DNA from: JADZAI01 sp046348585
Lineage (GTDB): Bacteria > Pseudomonadota > Alphaproteobacteria > Micropepsales > Micropepsaceae
Assembly (NCBI GenBank): GCA_046348585.1
Contig: JAXMDZ010000015.1
Coordinates: 1-64,000 of the forward strand
Direction: 5' to 3'
DNA: 64,000 nt
Shown: one piece after another, positions 1 through 8,152 of the stretch
Layout of the letters: the number at the start of each line of letters is the position of its first letter
How positions within the stretch are numbered: position 1 is the first letter of the stretch
Program-made: the position numbers and the translations under genes
Notes under the pieces: model-generated
What the model saw: only the letters and a program-made list of their open reading frames with translations
Told to the model about the DNA's origin: nothing
Databases searched by the model: none

Positions 1-272
1 AGCGCGCATTGCGCGGCATGGCCGGTGCCGTGCGGCGGGTCCTGCAGCGCCGGGATCGCGCCCTTGGCGGCGGCGAAGGCGGCGACCTCGCTCTGGCGCG
101 GCCCGACCACCACGATCGTCCGCTCAGGGGCGAGCGCCGAGGCCGCCTCCAGGATCGCGCCGAGGATCGGCCGCCCGCCCACCGGATGCAGCACCTTGGG
201 CAGCGGCGACTTCATGCGCGTGCCCTGGCCGGCGGCCAGCACGATGACGGCGAGGGGGCGGGTCTGGGTCAA
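1..272 (-). CDS. glmU: GlmU N-terminal fragment (N-acetylglucosamine-1-phosphate uridyltransferase), runs off the window
   Basis: This is the first ~90 residues of the bifunctional enzyme that makes UDP-GlcNAc for peptidoglycan and LPS. Reading from a TTG codon at 272, the protein starts MTQTRPLAVIVLAAGQGTRM, followed by KSPLPKVLHPVGGRP. This is the nucleotidyltransferase signature (LAAGxGTRM...LPKVLH) at residues 12-30. Q/DPPHGTGHA, the uridine-binding loop, appears just before the window edge. The TTG is chosen because the conserved N-terminus begins there and no ATG or GTG lies close by in frame. The acetyltransferase half lies outside the window. It is divergent from the GMC oxidoreductase. 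Confidence 0.9.
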   Translation of the reverse strand, partial: MTQTRPLAVIVLAAGQGTRMKSPLPKVLHPVGGRPILGAILEAASALAPERTIVVVGPRQSEVAAFAAAKGAIPALQDPPHGTGHAAQCA

Positions 273-470
273 GCGGTCGTTCCGTCTGTAACGGGGCGCG
301 GATAGCCTAGGCGGGGCGGTGTAAAGAACTGACGAATTGTTTCGCGCCGTTACCCTTGGGAAACCCCCGATTCCGGCGCTTGCCCCGACGGCGCATGTGG
401 ACTTCGGCCATGGCGATGCCGTATTTCAGGCCCCGCAATAATCCCGAACCCGAAACGGACCGGTGCGGCC

Positions 471-2150
471 ATGGCGGATACGGCGTCGAAGACCTTCGAC
501 TACATCATCATCGGCGCGGGCTCGGCGGGCTGCGTGCTCGCCAACCGCCTTTCGGCCGATCCCGCCGTCAAGGTGCTGCTGCTCGAAGCGGGGCCGAAGG
601 ACAAGTCGATCATCATCCACATGCCGGCCGGCGTCGGCACGCTGCTGTCGCAGCGCACCAAGTACAACTGGTACTACGAGACCGAGGGCCAGACCCATCT
701 GCGCAACCGCGCCCTCTACTGGCCGCGCGGCAAGACGCTGGGCGGCTCGTCCTCGATCAACGGCATGATCTATATCCGCGGCCACGCCCGCGACTACGAC
801 ATGTGGCGTCAGCTCGGCCTCGACGGCTGGGGCTTCGCCGACGTGCTGCCCTATTTCAAGCGCGCCGAGTGCAACGAGAACGGCGGCGACGATTTCCACG
901 GCGGCGAGGGTCCGCTGAAGGTCGGCAACGCCAAGTCGGGCCACCCGATCTTCCGTACGCTGATCGAAGCGGGCCGCGAGGCGGGCCACGCCTACACCTC
1001 CGACTTCAACGGCTTCGCGCAGGAAGGCGTCGGCCCCTACCAGCTCACCATCCATCAGGGACGGCGCTGGAGCGCGGCGGCGGGCTATCTGACGCCGATC
1101 CTCTCGCGCCCCAACCTCACCGTCGAGGTCGAGGCGCTGACCACCCGCATCCTCATCGAGAACGGCCGCGCGACCGGCGTCGAATACGCGCAAGGCAAGT
1201 CGCGCACCAAGGTCGTCGCCCATGCCGGGCGCGAGGTCATCCTCTCGGGCGGCGCGGTGAACACGCCGCAGACCCTGCTGCTCTCGGGCGTCGGCCCGGC
1301 CGCCTATCTCGCGAAGTTCGGCATCGAGGTGAAGGCCGACCTGCCGGGCGTCGGGCAGAACCTTCAGGACCATCTCGACGTGATGGTCCAGTACGAATCC
1401 TCGCAGCCCATCACGCTCTATTCGCAGGTCGCCAGCCCGCTCAAGCAGATGAAGACGGGCCTTCAGTATCTCACCACCCGCAAGGGCTTCGGGGCGCAGA
1501 ACGGGCTCGAAAGCGGCGGCTTCCTCAAGAGCCGACCCGACCTCGAAGTGCCCGATCTGCAGCTTCACTTCGTCAACGCGCTGATGCCCGACCACGGCCG
1601 CCAGAAGCCCGACCGCCACGGCTTCACGCTGCATGTCTGCCAGCTGCGCCCGGCCTCCAAGGGCTTCATCGCGCTGAAGAACACCGATCCCTTCATGCAG
1701 CCGCTGATCCAGCCGAACTATCTGGCGGTGGAAAGCGACCGCGCGGCGCTGCGCGAGGGCGTGCGGATCGCCCGGCGGATCTTCGCCCAGCCCGCCTTCG
1801 ACGCCTATCGCGGTCCGGAAATGGCGCCCGGCGCCCATGTCCAGACCGACGCCGAGATCGACGCCTGGATCGCCCGCGCGGCGGAGACGATCTACCACCC
1901 GGTCGGCACCGCCAAGATGGGCACCGACGACATGGCGGTGGTCGATGCGCAGCTCCGGGTGCGCGGCGTCGAGGGCCTGCGGGTCGTGGACGCCTCGGTG
2001 ATGCCGACGCTGATCGGCGGCAACACCAACGCGCCGACGATTATGATCGCCGAAAAGGCCTCGGACATGATATTGGGCCGTCCCGCGCTGCCGCCCGAGA
2101 ACGTCAAGGTGGCCGAGGACATGACCGGGACCGCTTCGGCGGCCGCCTGA
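471..2150 (+). CDS. GMC-family FAD-dependent alcohol/choline dehydrogenase
   Basis: A 559-residue glucose-methanol-choline flavoprotein, the usual length for the BetA/AlkJ branch. The N-terminal Rossmann motif GAGSAG is at residues 15-20. GMC signature 1 (GKTLGGSSSIN) is near 87 and signature 2 (SGGAVNTPQTLLLSG) near 259. The C-terminal catalytic pair is His in YHPVGTAKMG (~476) and Asn in GGNTNAPT (~519). There is no signal peptide or heme motif, so a cytoplasmic or membrane-associated dehydrogenase passing electrons to the respiratory chain is likely. The substrate cannot be read from sequence: choline, polyethylene glycol and medium-chain alcohols are all oxidised by this branch. No betaine aldehyde dehydrogenase is adjacent, which argues mildly against a dedicated choline role. 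A small secreted protein follows 26 bases downstream. Confidence 0.9.
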   Translation: MADTASKTFDYIIIGAGSAGCVLANRLSADPAVKVLLLEAGPKDKSIIIHMPAGVGTLLSQRTKYNWYYETEGQTHLRNRALYWPRGKTLGGSSSINGMIYIRGHARDYDMWRQLGLDGWGFADVLPYFKRAECNENGGDDFHGGEGPLKVGNAKSGHPIFRTLIEAGREAGHAYTSDFNGFAQEGVGPYQLTIHQGRRWSAAAGYLTPILSRPNLTVEVEALTTRILIENGRATGVEYAQGKSRTKVVAHAGREVILSGGAVNTPQTLLLSGVGPAAYLAKFGIEVKADLPGVGQNLQDHLDVMVQYESSQPITLYSQVASPLKQMKTGLQYLTTRKGFGAQNGLESGGFLKSRPDLEVPDLQLHFVNALMPDHGRQKPDRHGFTLHVCQLRPASKGFIALKNTDPFMQPLIQPNYLAVESDRAALREGVRIARRIFAQPAFDAYRGPEMAPGAHVQTDAEIDAWIARAAETIYHPVGTAKMGTDDMAVVDAQLRVRGVEGLRVVDASVMPTLIGGNTNAPTIMIAEKASDMILGRPALPPENVKVAEDMTGTASAAA

Positions 2151-2176
2151 CCCGCTCGAAACGAGGATCGCTGCCG

Positions 2177-2467
2177 ATGAGGATGATCGCCCGCGCGGCG
2201 TTCGCGCTCGCCCTGATCGCGCCCGCCGCGGCGCAGGAAGTCGATTTCGGCGCCTGGTGCGCCGAGATCCAGCGCTACCCGGCCGACCGCTGCGCCGAGG
2301 CGCGGCCGGAGGACAAGAGCGCCTACGACCGCTACGCCGAAAGCGTCAATCTGTTCGAAAGCGAGAAAATCGCACGCGACGAATCGCGCCGCCTCGAAGC
2401 GGAGCGCGTCGACCGCATGGGCGACGTGACCCCCGACCAGACCCACGACGACTCGCTCGGCCGCTGA
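2177..2467 (+). CDS. Small secreted protein of unknown function
   Basis: A 96-residue protein with a clear signal peptide (MRMIARAAFALALIAPAAAQ, cleavage after AQA/AAQ-like sites). The mature part is short and charged, with two cysteines (GAWCAEIQRYPADRC), followed by an Arg/Glu-rich helix and an acidic tail. I do not recognise a family. It sits 26 bases after the GMC gene on the same strand and could be co-transcribed. The two Cys, spaced 13 apart, might form a periplasmic disulfide. The reading frame is open far upstream, but the ATG with the signal peptide is the sensible start. Confidence 0.7.
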   Translation: MRMIARAAFALALIAPAAAQEVDFGAWCAEIQRYPADRCAEARPEDKSAYDRYAESVNLFESEKIARDESRRLEAERVDRMGDVTPDQTHDDSLGR

Positions 2468-2510
2468 CGCCAGGCCCGGCCGGACCGGGCGCGCCCTCCC
2501 CTGGCGTCTC

Positions 2511-2582
2511 TCCCCTTCCCCCAGCGCGCCTCCCGGCGCGCGGTGCGGGGGAAGGTGCCCCGAAGGGGCGGAAGGGGGAAAG
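2511..2582. repeat. REP-like palindromic repeat, copy 1
   Basis: An intergenic element whose core reads CCTTCCCCC...GGGGGAAGGTGCCCCGAAGGGGCGGAAGGGGG. It has an outer CCTTCCCCC/GGGGGAAGG inverted repeat around a GC-rich insert and a second small stem GCCCCGAAGGGGC. Similar copies lie at 7936 and 25366, and a short related palindrome at 39633. It sits between convergent genes, as is usual for REP/BIME-type sequences. Confidence 0.65.
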
Positions 2583-2595
2583 GCCGAAGCGCCGT

Positions 2596-3228
2596 TCAGC
2601 CCGCCGCCAGCGTGGCGTTCGCCGCCGCGTCGCGGGCGGGGGCGCGGCCGTCCTTCCAGCCGTCCACGACCCGCAGGAACGAGACCTTCGTCTCGCGCGC
2701 CGCCGCGAAGGCGAGCGACGGCTCGGCATAGGCCGCGCTGCGCAGCGGATCGATCGCCGCGTCCAGCGTCTGGCTGATCAGGATCTGCCCGTCGCGCAGC
2801 GCCTGATCGTCGGCCGCCAGCATCGCGCCCAGCACGCGGGTGGTGCGTCCGGCGGCGTCGGTCAGCGGCATCAGCAACACCTGGAAGGCCACCGTCTTGC
2901 CGTCGAGCGTCGCGGCCGCGCCTTCCAGCGTCACCGGGCGGGCGTCCTGCAGGCAACGTCCCAGCGCCGCCAGGATGTCGCCGTGCTGGGCGGCGGGCCA
3001 CAGGCGCACGAAGTCGTGGTCGCGTAGTTCGCGGCCGTAGCGGGCGCAGAGCCGCGTGCCGGCCATGCGGAAGGCGAAGACCGAGCGGTCGAGCCGCTCC
3101 AGCAGGAAGAGGTCCGGCAGGAAGCTCTTGAGGGCGCGGGGCGCGACGCTGGTCTGGGCCGGCGCGCCGTCTTCGGGCGCCAGCGCCTGCCAGTAGGAGA
3201 GAATCTTGCGTGCTGCTGTCTGGCGCAT
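2596..3228 (-). CDS. PAS_5-domain protein
   Basis: A 210-residue protein resembling the alphaproteobacterial PAS_5 family. The N-terminal helix holds ILSYWQAL, and the PAS-like core (about residues 30-150) holds RSVFAFRMAGTRLCARYGREL, a W-containing segment and VAFQVLLMPLTD. Family members are single PAS-like proteins of about 200 residues, often of unknown function and sometimes linked to stress or c-di-GMP regulation in other species. No output domain is present, so it would work through a partner. The C-terminal ~40 residues are Ala-rich and low complexity. It is convergent with the small secreted gene upstream, with a REP-like element between the two. Confidence 0.75.
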   Translation of the reverse strand: MRQTAARKILSYWQALAPEDGAPAQTSVAPRALKSFLPDLFLLERLDRSVFAFRMAGTRLCARYGRELRDHDFVRLWPAAQHGDILAALGRCLQDARPVTLEGAAATLDGKTVAFQVLLMPLTDAAGRTTRVLGAMLAADDQALRDGQILISQTLDAAIDPLRSAAYAEPSLAFAAARETKVSFLRVVDGWKDGRAPARDAAANATLAAG

Positions 3229-3439
3229 TGGCCGCCCCGATCTTTTGTACCCGTCAGGCGTCCGGCAACGCGCCGGTTCCTGTTGGTCGCATGATCAGCA
3301 CGCCGCGTGCCAGCCACGCCGTTCGGCACGCACTCAAGCCGCTCAACGATTTCAATGGGTTAGGATGATCGCGGCGGGCGATTTCGTCCCGCGCGGGGTA
3401 TTAACCTTTGTAAAGAGTTTCGCGTGGGCGCGCGATTTG

Positions 3440-3456
3440 TTGGGATAGTGTCCCAA
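3440..3456. promoter_or_regulatory. Short inverted repeat upstream of a secreted-protein gene
   Basis: TTGGGA-TAGTG-TCCCAA, 6-bp arms around a 5-base centre, ends 32 bases before the ATG at 3489. It could be an operator or a chance palindrome. The 260-base gap (3229-3488) is otherwise AT-richer than the surroundings and must hold divergent promoters. Confidence 0.3.
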
Positions 3457-3488
3457 AGCGGCACGATCGCCGCAAAAGGGCACTCACG

Positions 3489-4307
3489 ATGCGAATCGCC
3501 TCCCTCGCGCTCATCCTTTTCGCCGGCGCCGGCAGCGCCGCCGCCTTCGACAGCCTCGGCGGTTTCGACCGGCCCTACAGCAATGACGGCCGGGCCTTCG
3601 GCCACGGCGCCTGGGGCGACGGCAACGGCACGGCCCTTCCCCTGCCCGGTCCCCGGGCCGCGCTCGGCTTCTCCTACGAGCGCCCCTACGGCGCGGGCGA
3701 CACGCTGTTCGGGACCGGCTTCTGGGCCGCCGAATACGAGGCGCGCGTCTCCGGCGACGGCACCGTCCGCTTCCTGCCCGGCCGCAACGCCCCGGCGCCC
3801 TTTCTGCCGCTGCTGCGCGAGCGCGAAACCGCCGCCGCCCCGGCGCCCGCAAGCGGCCTCGACCTCGGCCGCCTCGACGTGAAGACCCCGCCCGGCCGCT
3901 CGGCGGTCACCGCGATCTGCCTCGACGGCAATGGCGACGAATACGCCGCTCTCGCGGTGAAGCCCGAAGGGGCGGGTCCGGACTATGCCGGCGAGATCTT
4001 CCGCTGCGAGGGCGAGCGGATGCTGCGCGTCTCCTACGCCACCGGCGCGGTCTCGATCGCCGGTTCGGTGCGCACCGCCGACGGCACCTCCTACAAGGAC
4101 TGCAACGCCGGCGAGGCGCTGATCCGGTCGCGCAAGGGGGCCCTCGCCTGCGCCGCCAAGCGGCCGATGAGCCCCGGCATGGAGCGGGCCCTCGCCTCCT
4201 CCGCCGAGGCCGTCGAAACGGTGCAGACGGCCGGCGACGGCGCGCCGCCGGCGGACGCCATCGACATCTCGGGCATGGAGCTGACCGGCGGCGTCGGCGG
4301 CCTCTAG
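3489..4307 (+). CDS. Secreted protein of unknown function
   Basis: A 272-residue protein with a good signal peptide (MRIASLALILFAGAGSAAAF). The mature region opens with a Gly/Asp/Phe/Tyr-rich stretch (GGFDRPYSNDGRAFGHGAWGDGNG). Two segments with paired cysteines follow (TAICLDGNGDEYAAL...EIFRCEGERMLRVSYATG and YKDCNAGEAL...GALACAAKRPM), so the central domain probably carries two disulfides. I do not recognise the family. The Cys-x-DGNGDE...FRCEGE pattern looks like a small beta-rich envelope domain, but that is only an impression. It is a single gene, followed 100 bases later by another envelope protein gene. Confidence 0.75.
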   Translation: MRIASLALILFAGAGSAAAFDSLGGFDRPYSNDGRAFGHGAWGDGNGTALPLPGPRAALGFSYERPYGAGDTLFGTGFWAAEYEARVSGDGTVRFLPGRNAPAPFLPLLRERETAAAPAPASGLDLGRLDVKTPPGRSAVTAICLDGNGDEYAALAVKPEGAGPDYAGEIFRCEGERMLRVSYATGAVSIAGSVRTADGTSYKDCNAGEALIRSRKGALACAAKRPMSPGMERALASSAEAVETVQTAGDGAPPADAIDISGMELTGGVGGL

Positions 4308-4407
4308 GCCTCGCGCGCCGCATTCAGCCGCCGTTCAGGGCGGCCCTGCGATAAGCGGTTCCACGATGCACGACCCGGCATGAAGCCGGGCGCGGAAGGA
4401 GCCGGCG

Positions 4408-4992
4408 ATGTCGACGACTGTCCTCAAACTCTTCAGCGTTCCCGCGGCCGCCCTGGCGCTCGCCGCCCTGGTCGGCACGGCCGAGGCGCGCTCGCGCGAT
4501 TGCGGCGGCGACGAGGCGCTCTCCACGCTTGCCGGCGCGGTGGTCGGCGGCGTCATCGGCGGCCAGTTCGGCAATGACGGCGACGACCGGGCGATCGGCG
4601 CGGTGGCGGGCGCGCTGCTGGGCGGCGCGATCGGCGCCTCGGCGGCCGACGATTGCGGCTCGTATTACGGCGACGACGGCACGTACGACGCCTATTACGA
4701 CGACGACTACAGCTACGACGACGGCCGCTATTACGGCGCCTATGCCGGCGAGCGTTACGACGACGGCTATTACTACGACACGTTCGAGAGCGCCGACCCC
4801 TACGAGCGCGTCGAGTGGCGCGACGACCGCTACGGCTATGACGGCTATGTCGAGCCGATGGACTGGTACGAGGACGACAACGGCCGCGACTGCCGCGAGT
4901 TCTCGCAGACCGTCTATATCGACGGCCGCCGCCAGCAGGCCTTCGGCACCGCCTGCCGCGCCCCCGACGGCACCTGGCAGATCGTCGGCTAG
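4408..4992 (+). CDS. Glycine-zipper outer-membrane/surface protein with Asp/Tyr-rich middle
   Basis: A 194-residue envelope protein. After a signal peptide (to about VGTAEA) comes a glycine-zipper 2TM segment at residues ~38-80 (AGAVVGGVIGGQFG and AGALLGGAIGASA), the kind found in 17-kDa surface-antigen lipoproteins. Residues ~84-150 are a very Asp/Tyr-rich low-complexity stretch (runs such as YYDDDYSYDDGRYYG). The final ~35 residues (GRDCREFSQTVYIDGRRQQAFGTACR) match the conserved C-terminal module of the rickettsial 17-kDa antigen/RT0821 type, with two Cys. There is no lipobox, unlike classical members. The acidic-aromatic stretch could bind cations or act as a spacer across the cell wall; that is inference. 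Confidence 0.8.
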   Translation: MSTTVLKLFSVPAAALALAALVGTAEARSRDCGGDEALSTLAGAVVGGVIGGQFGNDGDDRAIGAVAGALLGGAIGASAADDCGSYYGDDGTYDAYYDDDYSYDDGRYYGAYAGERYDDGYYYDTFESADPYERVEWRDDRYGYDGYVEPMDWYEDDNGRDCREFSQTVYIDGRRQQAFGTACRAPDGTWQIVG

Positions 4993-5018
4993 GACCGGGA
5001 TCCGAAATCGAAACGACG

Positions 5019-5048
5019 AAGGGCGCCGGATCTCCCCCGGCGCCCTTT
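5019..5048 (+). terminator. Intrinsic terminator, usable in both directions
   Basis: A perfect 11-bp stem AAGGGCGCCGG/CCGGCGCCCTT with a 7-base loop, between the surface-protein gene (end 4992) and the convergent enoyl-CoA hydratase gene (end 5072). The stem itself ends in TTT on the + side and is preceded by AA on the other. The U-tract is short but the placement is right. Confidence 0.75.
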
Positions 5049-5071
5049 GCGTTGCCTGCTTGCCTTGAGCC

Positions 5072-5857
5072 TCAGCGGCCCTTCCACTTGGGCGGACGCT
5101 TCTGCGCGAAGGCCAGCGGGCCCTCGATCAGGTCCTCCGATTTGAACATCGCGGTGACGGCCGGATATTTGCGCTGGCCGACGATCGCCGCCTCCAGCGA
5201 CGGCTCGTCCAGGCCCTTCATCACCGCCTCTTTCGAGGCGCGGATCGACATCGGCGAGCACTCGGCGATCAGCCCCGCCCATTTGCGCGCCACGTTCATC
5301 AGCTCGCCCGCCGGCGCGACTTCGTTGACGAAGCCGAGCTCCTTGCCCTCCGCCGCCGGAACCCGGCGGCCGGTCAGGATCATCCCCATCGCCCGCTTCA
5401 GCCCGATCTGGCGCGGCAGCCGGTGCAGACCGCCCGCCAGCGCCGCCAGCCCGACCCGCGGCTCGGGCAGCGCGAACAGCGCGTTCTCGGCCGCCACGAT
5501 GATGTCGCAGGCGAGCGCGATCTCGAAGCCGCCGCCCATCGCGACGCCGTTGACCGCGGCGATCACCGGCTTGGCGAGATCGAAGCGCGAGGTGAGGCCC
5601 GCGAAGCCGGTCGGCGGCACGGTGATCGGCTTGCCGCTCGCCTGATAGACGAGGTCGTTACCGGCGCAGAACGCCCGCTCGCCCGCCCCGGTGATGATCG
5701 CGGCCCAGAGGCTCGGATCGGCGGCGAACTCGTCGAAGATCGCCGCCAGTTCGGCGTTGGCGGGCGGATGCAGCGCGTTCATCTGGGCCGGACGATTGAT
5801 CGTCACGACCAGAATATTGCCTTCCCGTTCGGCCGTGCAGAATTCGCGTTCGCTCAT
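5072..5857 (-). CDS. Enoyl-CoA hydratase/isomerase (crotonase family)
   Basis: A 261-residue crotonase-fold enzyme, the usual length. The oxyanion-hole segments are RAFCAGNDL (~61-69) and VNGVAMGGG (~102-110). Both glutamates that act as acid/base in true hydratases are present, at E112 (GGFEIALACD) and E132 (LPEPRVGL). It should therefore hydrate a 2-enoyl-CoA, although carnitinyl-CoA dehydratase-type members look alike. The start is the ATG giving MSEREFCTAE, since the frame upstream shows no conserved sequence. A degradation role is plausible because an acyl-CoA dehydrogenase gene lies ~860 bases away, but the two genes are divergent and not an operon. Confidence 0.88.
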   Translation of the reverse strand: MSEREFCTAEREGNILVVTINRPAQMNALHPPANAELAAIFDEFAADPSLWAAIITGAGERAFCAGNDLVYQASGKPITVPPTGFAGLTSRFDLAKPVIAAVNGVAMGGGFEIALACDIIVAAENALFALPEPRVGLAALAGGLHRLPRQIGLKRAMGMILTGRRVPAAEGKELGFVNEVAPAGELMNVARKWAGLIAECSPMSIRASKEAVMKGLDEPSLEAAIVGQRKYPAVTAMFKSEDLIEGPLAFAQKRPPKWKGR

Positions 5858-5984
5858 TGGCGTTTCCCATTCGTTAATTTGTCTCGTGGCACCAACCCTG
5901 AGGGGACATCGGTTGATTTGCAAGATTGGCTTGCACCTGCACCCGTGCCCCGGCGAGGCGTGATCGCATCGGCGACCGGACGGC

Positions 5985-6674
5985 ATGAACGCGACCCCAG
6001 TCCAGCAGGAGCCCGCTCCCGCCCGCTATGCCCTGAGCATCGGCGGCAAGGTCTATGGTCCCTACCGCGCCGAGCAGATGAAGACCTACATCGCCGAGGG
6101 CCGCGTCTCGGCGGCCTCGCTCGTCTCGCGCGACGGCGGCCCGTGGATGGCCGCCTCCGACGATCCGTTCTGCGCCGGCCTCATCGGTGCGGCGCAGCCG
6201 CCGCCGCTGCCGCAACCGGCCGCAACCGAAGCGCGCGCCTCCTCCTCCGCCGCGCGCGAGGCCTTCCTCAAGGAGCTTCAGGGCGTCCGGCTGAAGACCC
6301 CCGCCTTCGCCAGCGACGCCGCCGCACCGCTCGCCGGACCGGTCCGCCCCCGCCCGCCGGAACCCATCGCCGAGAAACCGGCCGAGACCGAACAGCAATC
6401 CGCCAACTATCTCATCATCTTCGAGCTGAAGTCGCGCGGCCACAACCGGCTGGAAGAATCGATCATGAGTCTCGGCCCGGCGGCCCAGGTGATGAGCGGC
6501 GTCTGGGTGCTGCACAGCGCCATGTCGGCGGGCGGCATCCGCAACCACCTCGTCAAGTATTTCGGCCCCTCCGACCAGCTCTTCATCGTCGACGCCTCGC
6601 GCGACCGCACCACCTGGATCAATCTGGGGCCGGAGACCGACGCCCATATCCGGCGGGTCTGGCGGCGCACCTGA
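5985..6674 (+). CDS. GYF_2 domain fused to a SinR/Cas2-like fold domain
   Basis: A 229-residue protein with two domains. Residues ~14-62 (RYALSIGGKVYGPYRAEQM...GRVSAASLVSRDGGPWMAA) form a GYF_2 domain with the GPY core and W at the end, a module that usually binds proline-rich peptides. A Pro/Ala-rich linker spans ~70-140. Residues ~141-229 (NYLIIFELKSRGHNRLEESI...GVWVLHSAMSAGGIRNHL...DQLFIVDAS) follow the pattern of SinR-family/Cas2-like ferredoxin-fold proteins: a YxIxFDL-type first strand, a conserved W in the third strand and an L(F)IVD strand. In this copy the usual first-strand Asp is Glu (FELK). No cas genes or CRISPR repeats are in the window, so a CRISPR role is unlikely. It has no transmembrane segment. 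Confidence 0.65.
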   Translation: MNATPVQQEPAPARYALSIGGKVYGPYRAEQMKTYIAEGRVSAASLVSRDGGPWMAASDDPFCAGLIGAAQPPPLPQPAATEARASSSAAREAFLKELQGVRLKTPAFASDAAAPLAGPVRPRPPEPIAEKPAETEQQSANYLIIFELKSRGHNRLEESIMSLGPAAQVMSGVWVLHSAMSAGGIRNHLVKYFGPSDQLFIVDASRDRTTWINLGPETDAHIRRVWRRT

Positions 6675-6719
6675 GGCGGCGCTAGCCTGTCCCCGAACGA
6701 CATTCGGGGAGAGCGCGCC

Positions 6720-7916
6720 ATGAACCTGACCAACGACGCCGACGAGGAGGCCTTCCGCCAGGAGATCCGCGCCTTCATCGCCGCCAACCTGCCCGAGGAC
6801 ATCCGTGCACGGACGAAAGCGGGCCTCAGGACGTCGAAGGACGACAGCCAGCGCTGGCACAAGATCCTCGCCGCCAAGGGCTGGATCGCCCCGGCCTGGC
6901 CGAAGGAGGCGGGCGGCTGCGCGTGGGAGCCGGCGCGCACCTATATCTTCGAGGAGGAGATGGCGATGGCCGGCTGCCCGCCGCTCTCGCCCTTCCCGAT
7001 CAAGATGGTCGGCCCGGTCATCTACACGTTCGGCACCGACGCGCAGAAGGCGAAGTGGCTCGACGCGACGCGCGACGGCGACATGGTCTGGTGCCAGGGC
7101 TACAGCGAGCCGGGGGCCGGCTCCGACCTCGCCAATCTCCAGACCCGCGCGGTCAAGGACGGCGACGACTACATCGTCAACGGCGGCAAGATCTGGACCT
7201 CCTACGGCCACCAGGCCGACTGGATGTTCGCGCTGGTGCGCACCCGCTTCGACGGCAAGCCGCAGGAGGGCATCTCGGTCCTGCTGATCGACATGCACGC
7301 GCCGGGCGTCAGCCACCGCCCGATCATCACCATCGACGGCTCGCACATCCTCAACGAGATCCGCTTCGACGATGTGCGCGTGCCGCAGTTCAACCGCATC
7401 GGCGAGGAGAACAAGGGCTGGACCTACGCCAAGTTCCTGCTCGGCAACGAGCGCGCCTCGATCGCCTTCATTCCGCAATCGACCCATCTCATCTCCCGCA
7501 TCAAGGAGATCGCCGGGGCCGAGCGGTCGGGCGACGGCGGCCTGCTCGCCGACGATCCGGCCTTCCGCGCCCGGCTGGCGTCGCTGGAGATCGAGCTGGA
7601 CGCGCTGCGCATCACCAACGAGCGCGTGCTCTTCGACGTGAAGTCGGGCAGCGCCGGCAATGGCGGCGCGATCCTGAAATCGAAAGGCACCTTCATCAGC
7701 CAGGCGCTCAGCGAGGTGGCGATGGAGGCGGTTCAGCACTACGGCCTGCCCTGGGTGATGGAGGCGCTCTATCCGGGCTGGAACCTGCCGCCCATCGGCC
7801 CCGACTACGCCAAGACCGCAACGCCGCACTACATGCGCCAGCGCGCCAACACGATCGAAGGCGGCTCTGAGGAAGTGCAGAAGAACGTCATCGCCAAACA
7901 GGTGCTGGGCCTCTAG
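6720..7916 (+). CDS. Acyl-CoA dehydrogenase
   Basis: A 398-residue FAD-dependent acyl-CoA dehydrogenase of the normal single-domain length. The central FAD/substrate signature CQGYSEPGAGSDLANLQT is near residue 124-141 and GKIWTSYGHQADW near 157. The C-terminal motif NTIEGGSEEVQKN supplies the region where the catalytic Glu of many family members sits. It resembles the pimeloyl/IBR3-type branch rather than short-chain SCAD, judging by its insertions. It catalyses alpha,beta-desaturation with electrons passing to ETF. A GAGAG-type ribosome site (gggGAGAGCGCGCC) precedes the ATG. It stands alone, with REP-like repeats following. Confidence 0.9.
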   Translation: MNLTNDADEEAFRQEIRAFIAANLPEDIRARTKAGLRTSKDDSQRWHKILAAKGWIAPAWPKEAGGCAWEPARTYIFEEEMAMAGCPPLSPFPIKMVGPVIYTFGTDAQKAKWLDATRDGDMVWCQGYSEPGAGSDLANLQTRAVKDGDDYIVNGGKIWTSYGHQADWMFALVRTRFDGKPQEGISVLLIDMHAPGVSHRPIITIDGSHILNEIRFDDVRVPQFNRIGEENKGWTYAKFLLGNERASIAFIPQSTHLISRIKEIAGAERSGDGGLLADDPAFRARLASLEIELDALRITNERVLFDVKSGSAGNGGAILKSKGTFISQALSEVAMEAVQHYGLPWVMEALYPGWNLPPIGPDYAKTATPHYMRQRANTIEGGSEEVQKNVIAKQVLGL

Positions 7917-7935
7917 CCCCCTGTGCGGCGAGCGC

Positions 7936-7983
7936 CTCCCTTCCCCCATCGGGGGAAGGTGCCCGAAGGACGGAAGGGGGCCC
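7936..7983. repeat. REP-like palindromic repeat, copy 2
   Basis: CCTTCCCCCATCGGGGGAAGG followed by TGCCCGAAGGACGGAAGGGGG. The first part is a 9-bp perfect inverted repeat with a 3-base loop. The sequence after it matches the elements at 2511 and 25366. It lies just after the acyl-CoA dehydrogenase stop. Confidence 0.7.
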
Positions 7984-8023
7984 AGGGCATCGAGCACCAC
8001 CCCCATCCGAAAAACCCCGGCGG

Positions 8024-8136
8024 TCCTCATCCTGAGGAGGCCGCAAAGCGGCCGTCTCGAAGGACGCACCCCCGCCCATCTCAGACCCTCCTCATCCTGA
8101 GGAGGGCGCGGAGCGCGCCCGTCTCGAAGGACGCAC
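8024..8136. repeat. Two tandem copies of a second REP-like element
   Basis: Two copies about 65 bases apart (8024-8067 and 8089-8136) of TCCTCATCCTGAGGAGG, a small stem, then GTCTCGAAGGACGCA. Each contains the palindrome CCTCATCCTGAGG plus an inner stem that differs between copies (GGCCGCAAAGCGGCC versus GGGCGCGGAGCGCGCCC). The covariation of the inner stem, with bases changed on both arms, suggests the hairpin is conserved rather than the sequence. Similar elements are widespread in alphaproteobacterial genomes. They fill most of the 7917-8152 gap between convergent genes. Confidence 0.75.
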
Positions 8137-8152
8137 AGCGCCCCGCCACCCG

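Noticed and set aside
5985..6674. A CRISPR-Cas locus suggested by the Cas2-like domain
   Set aside because: No repeats with regular spacing and no other cas gene anywhere in the window.
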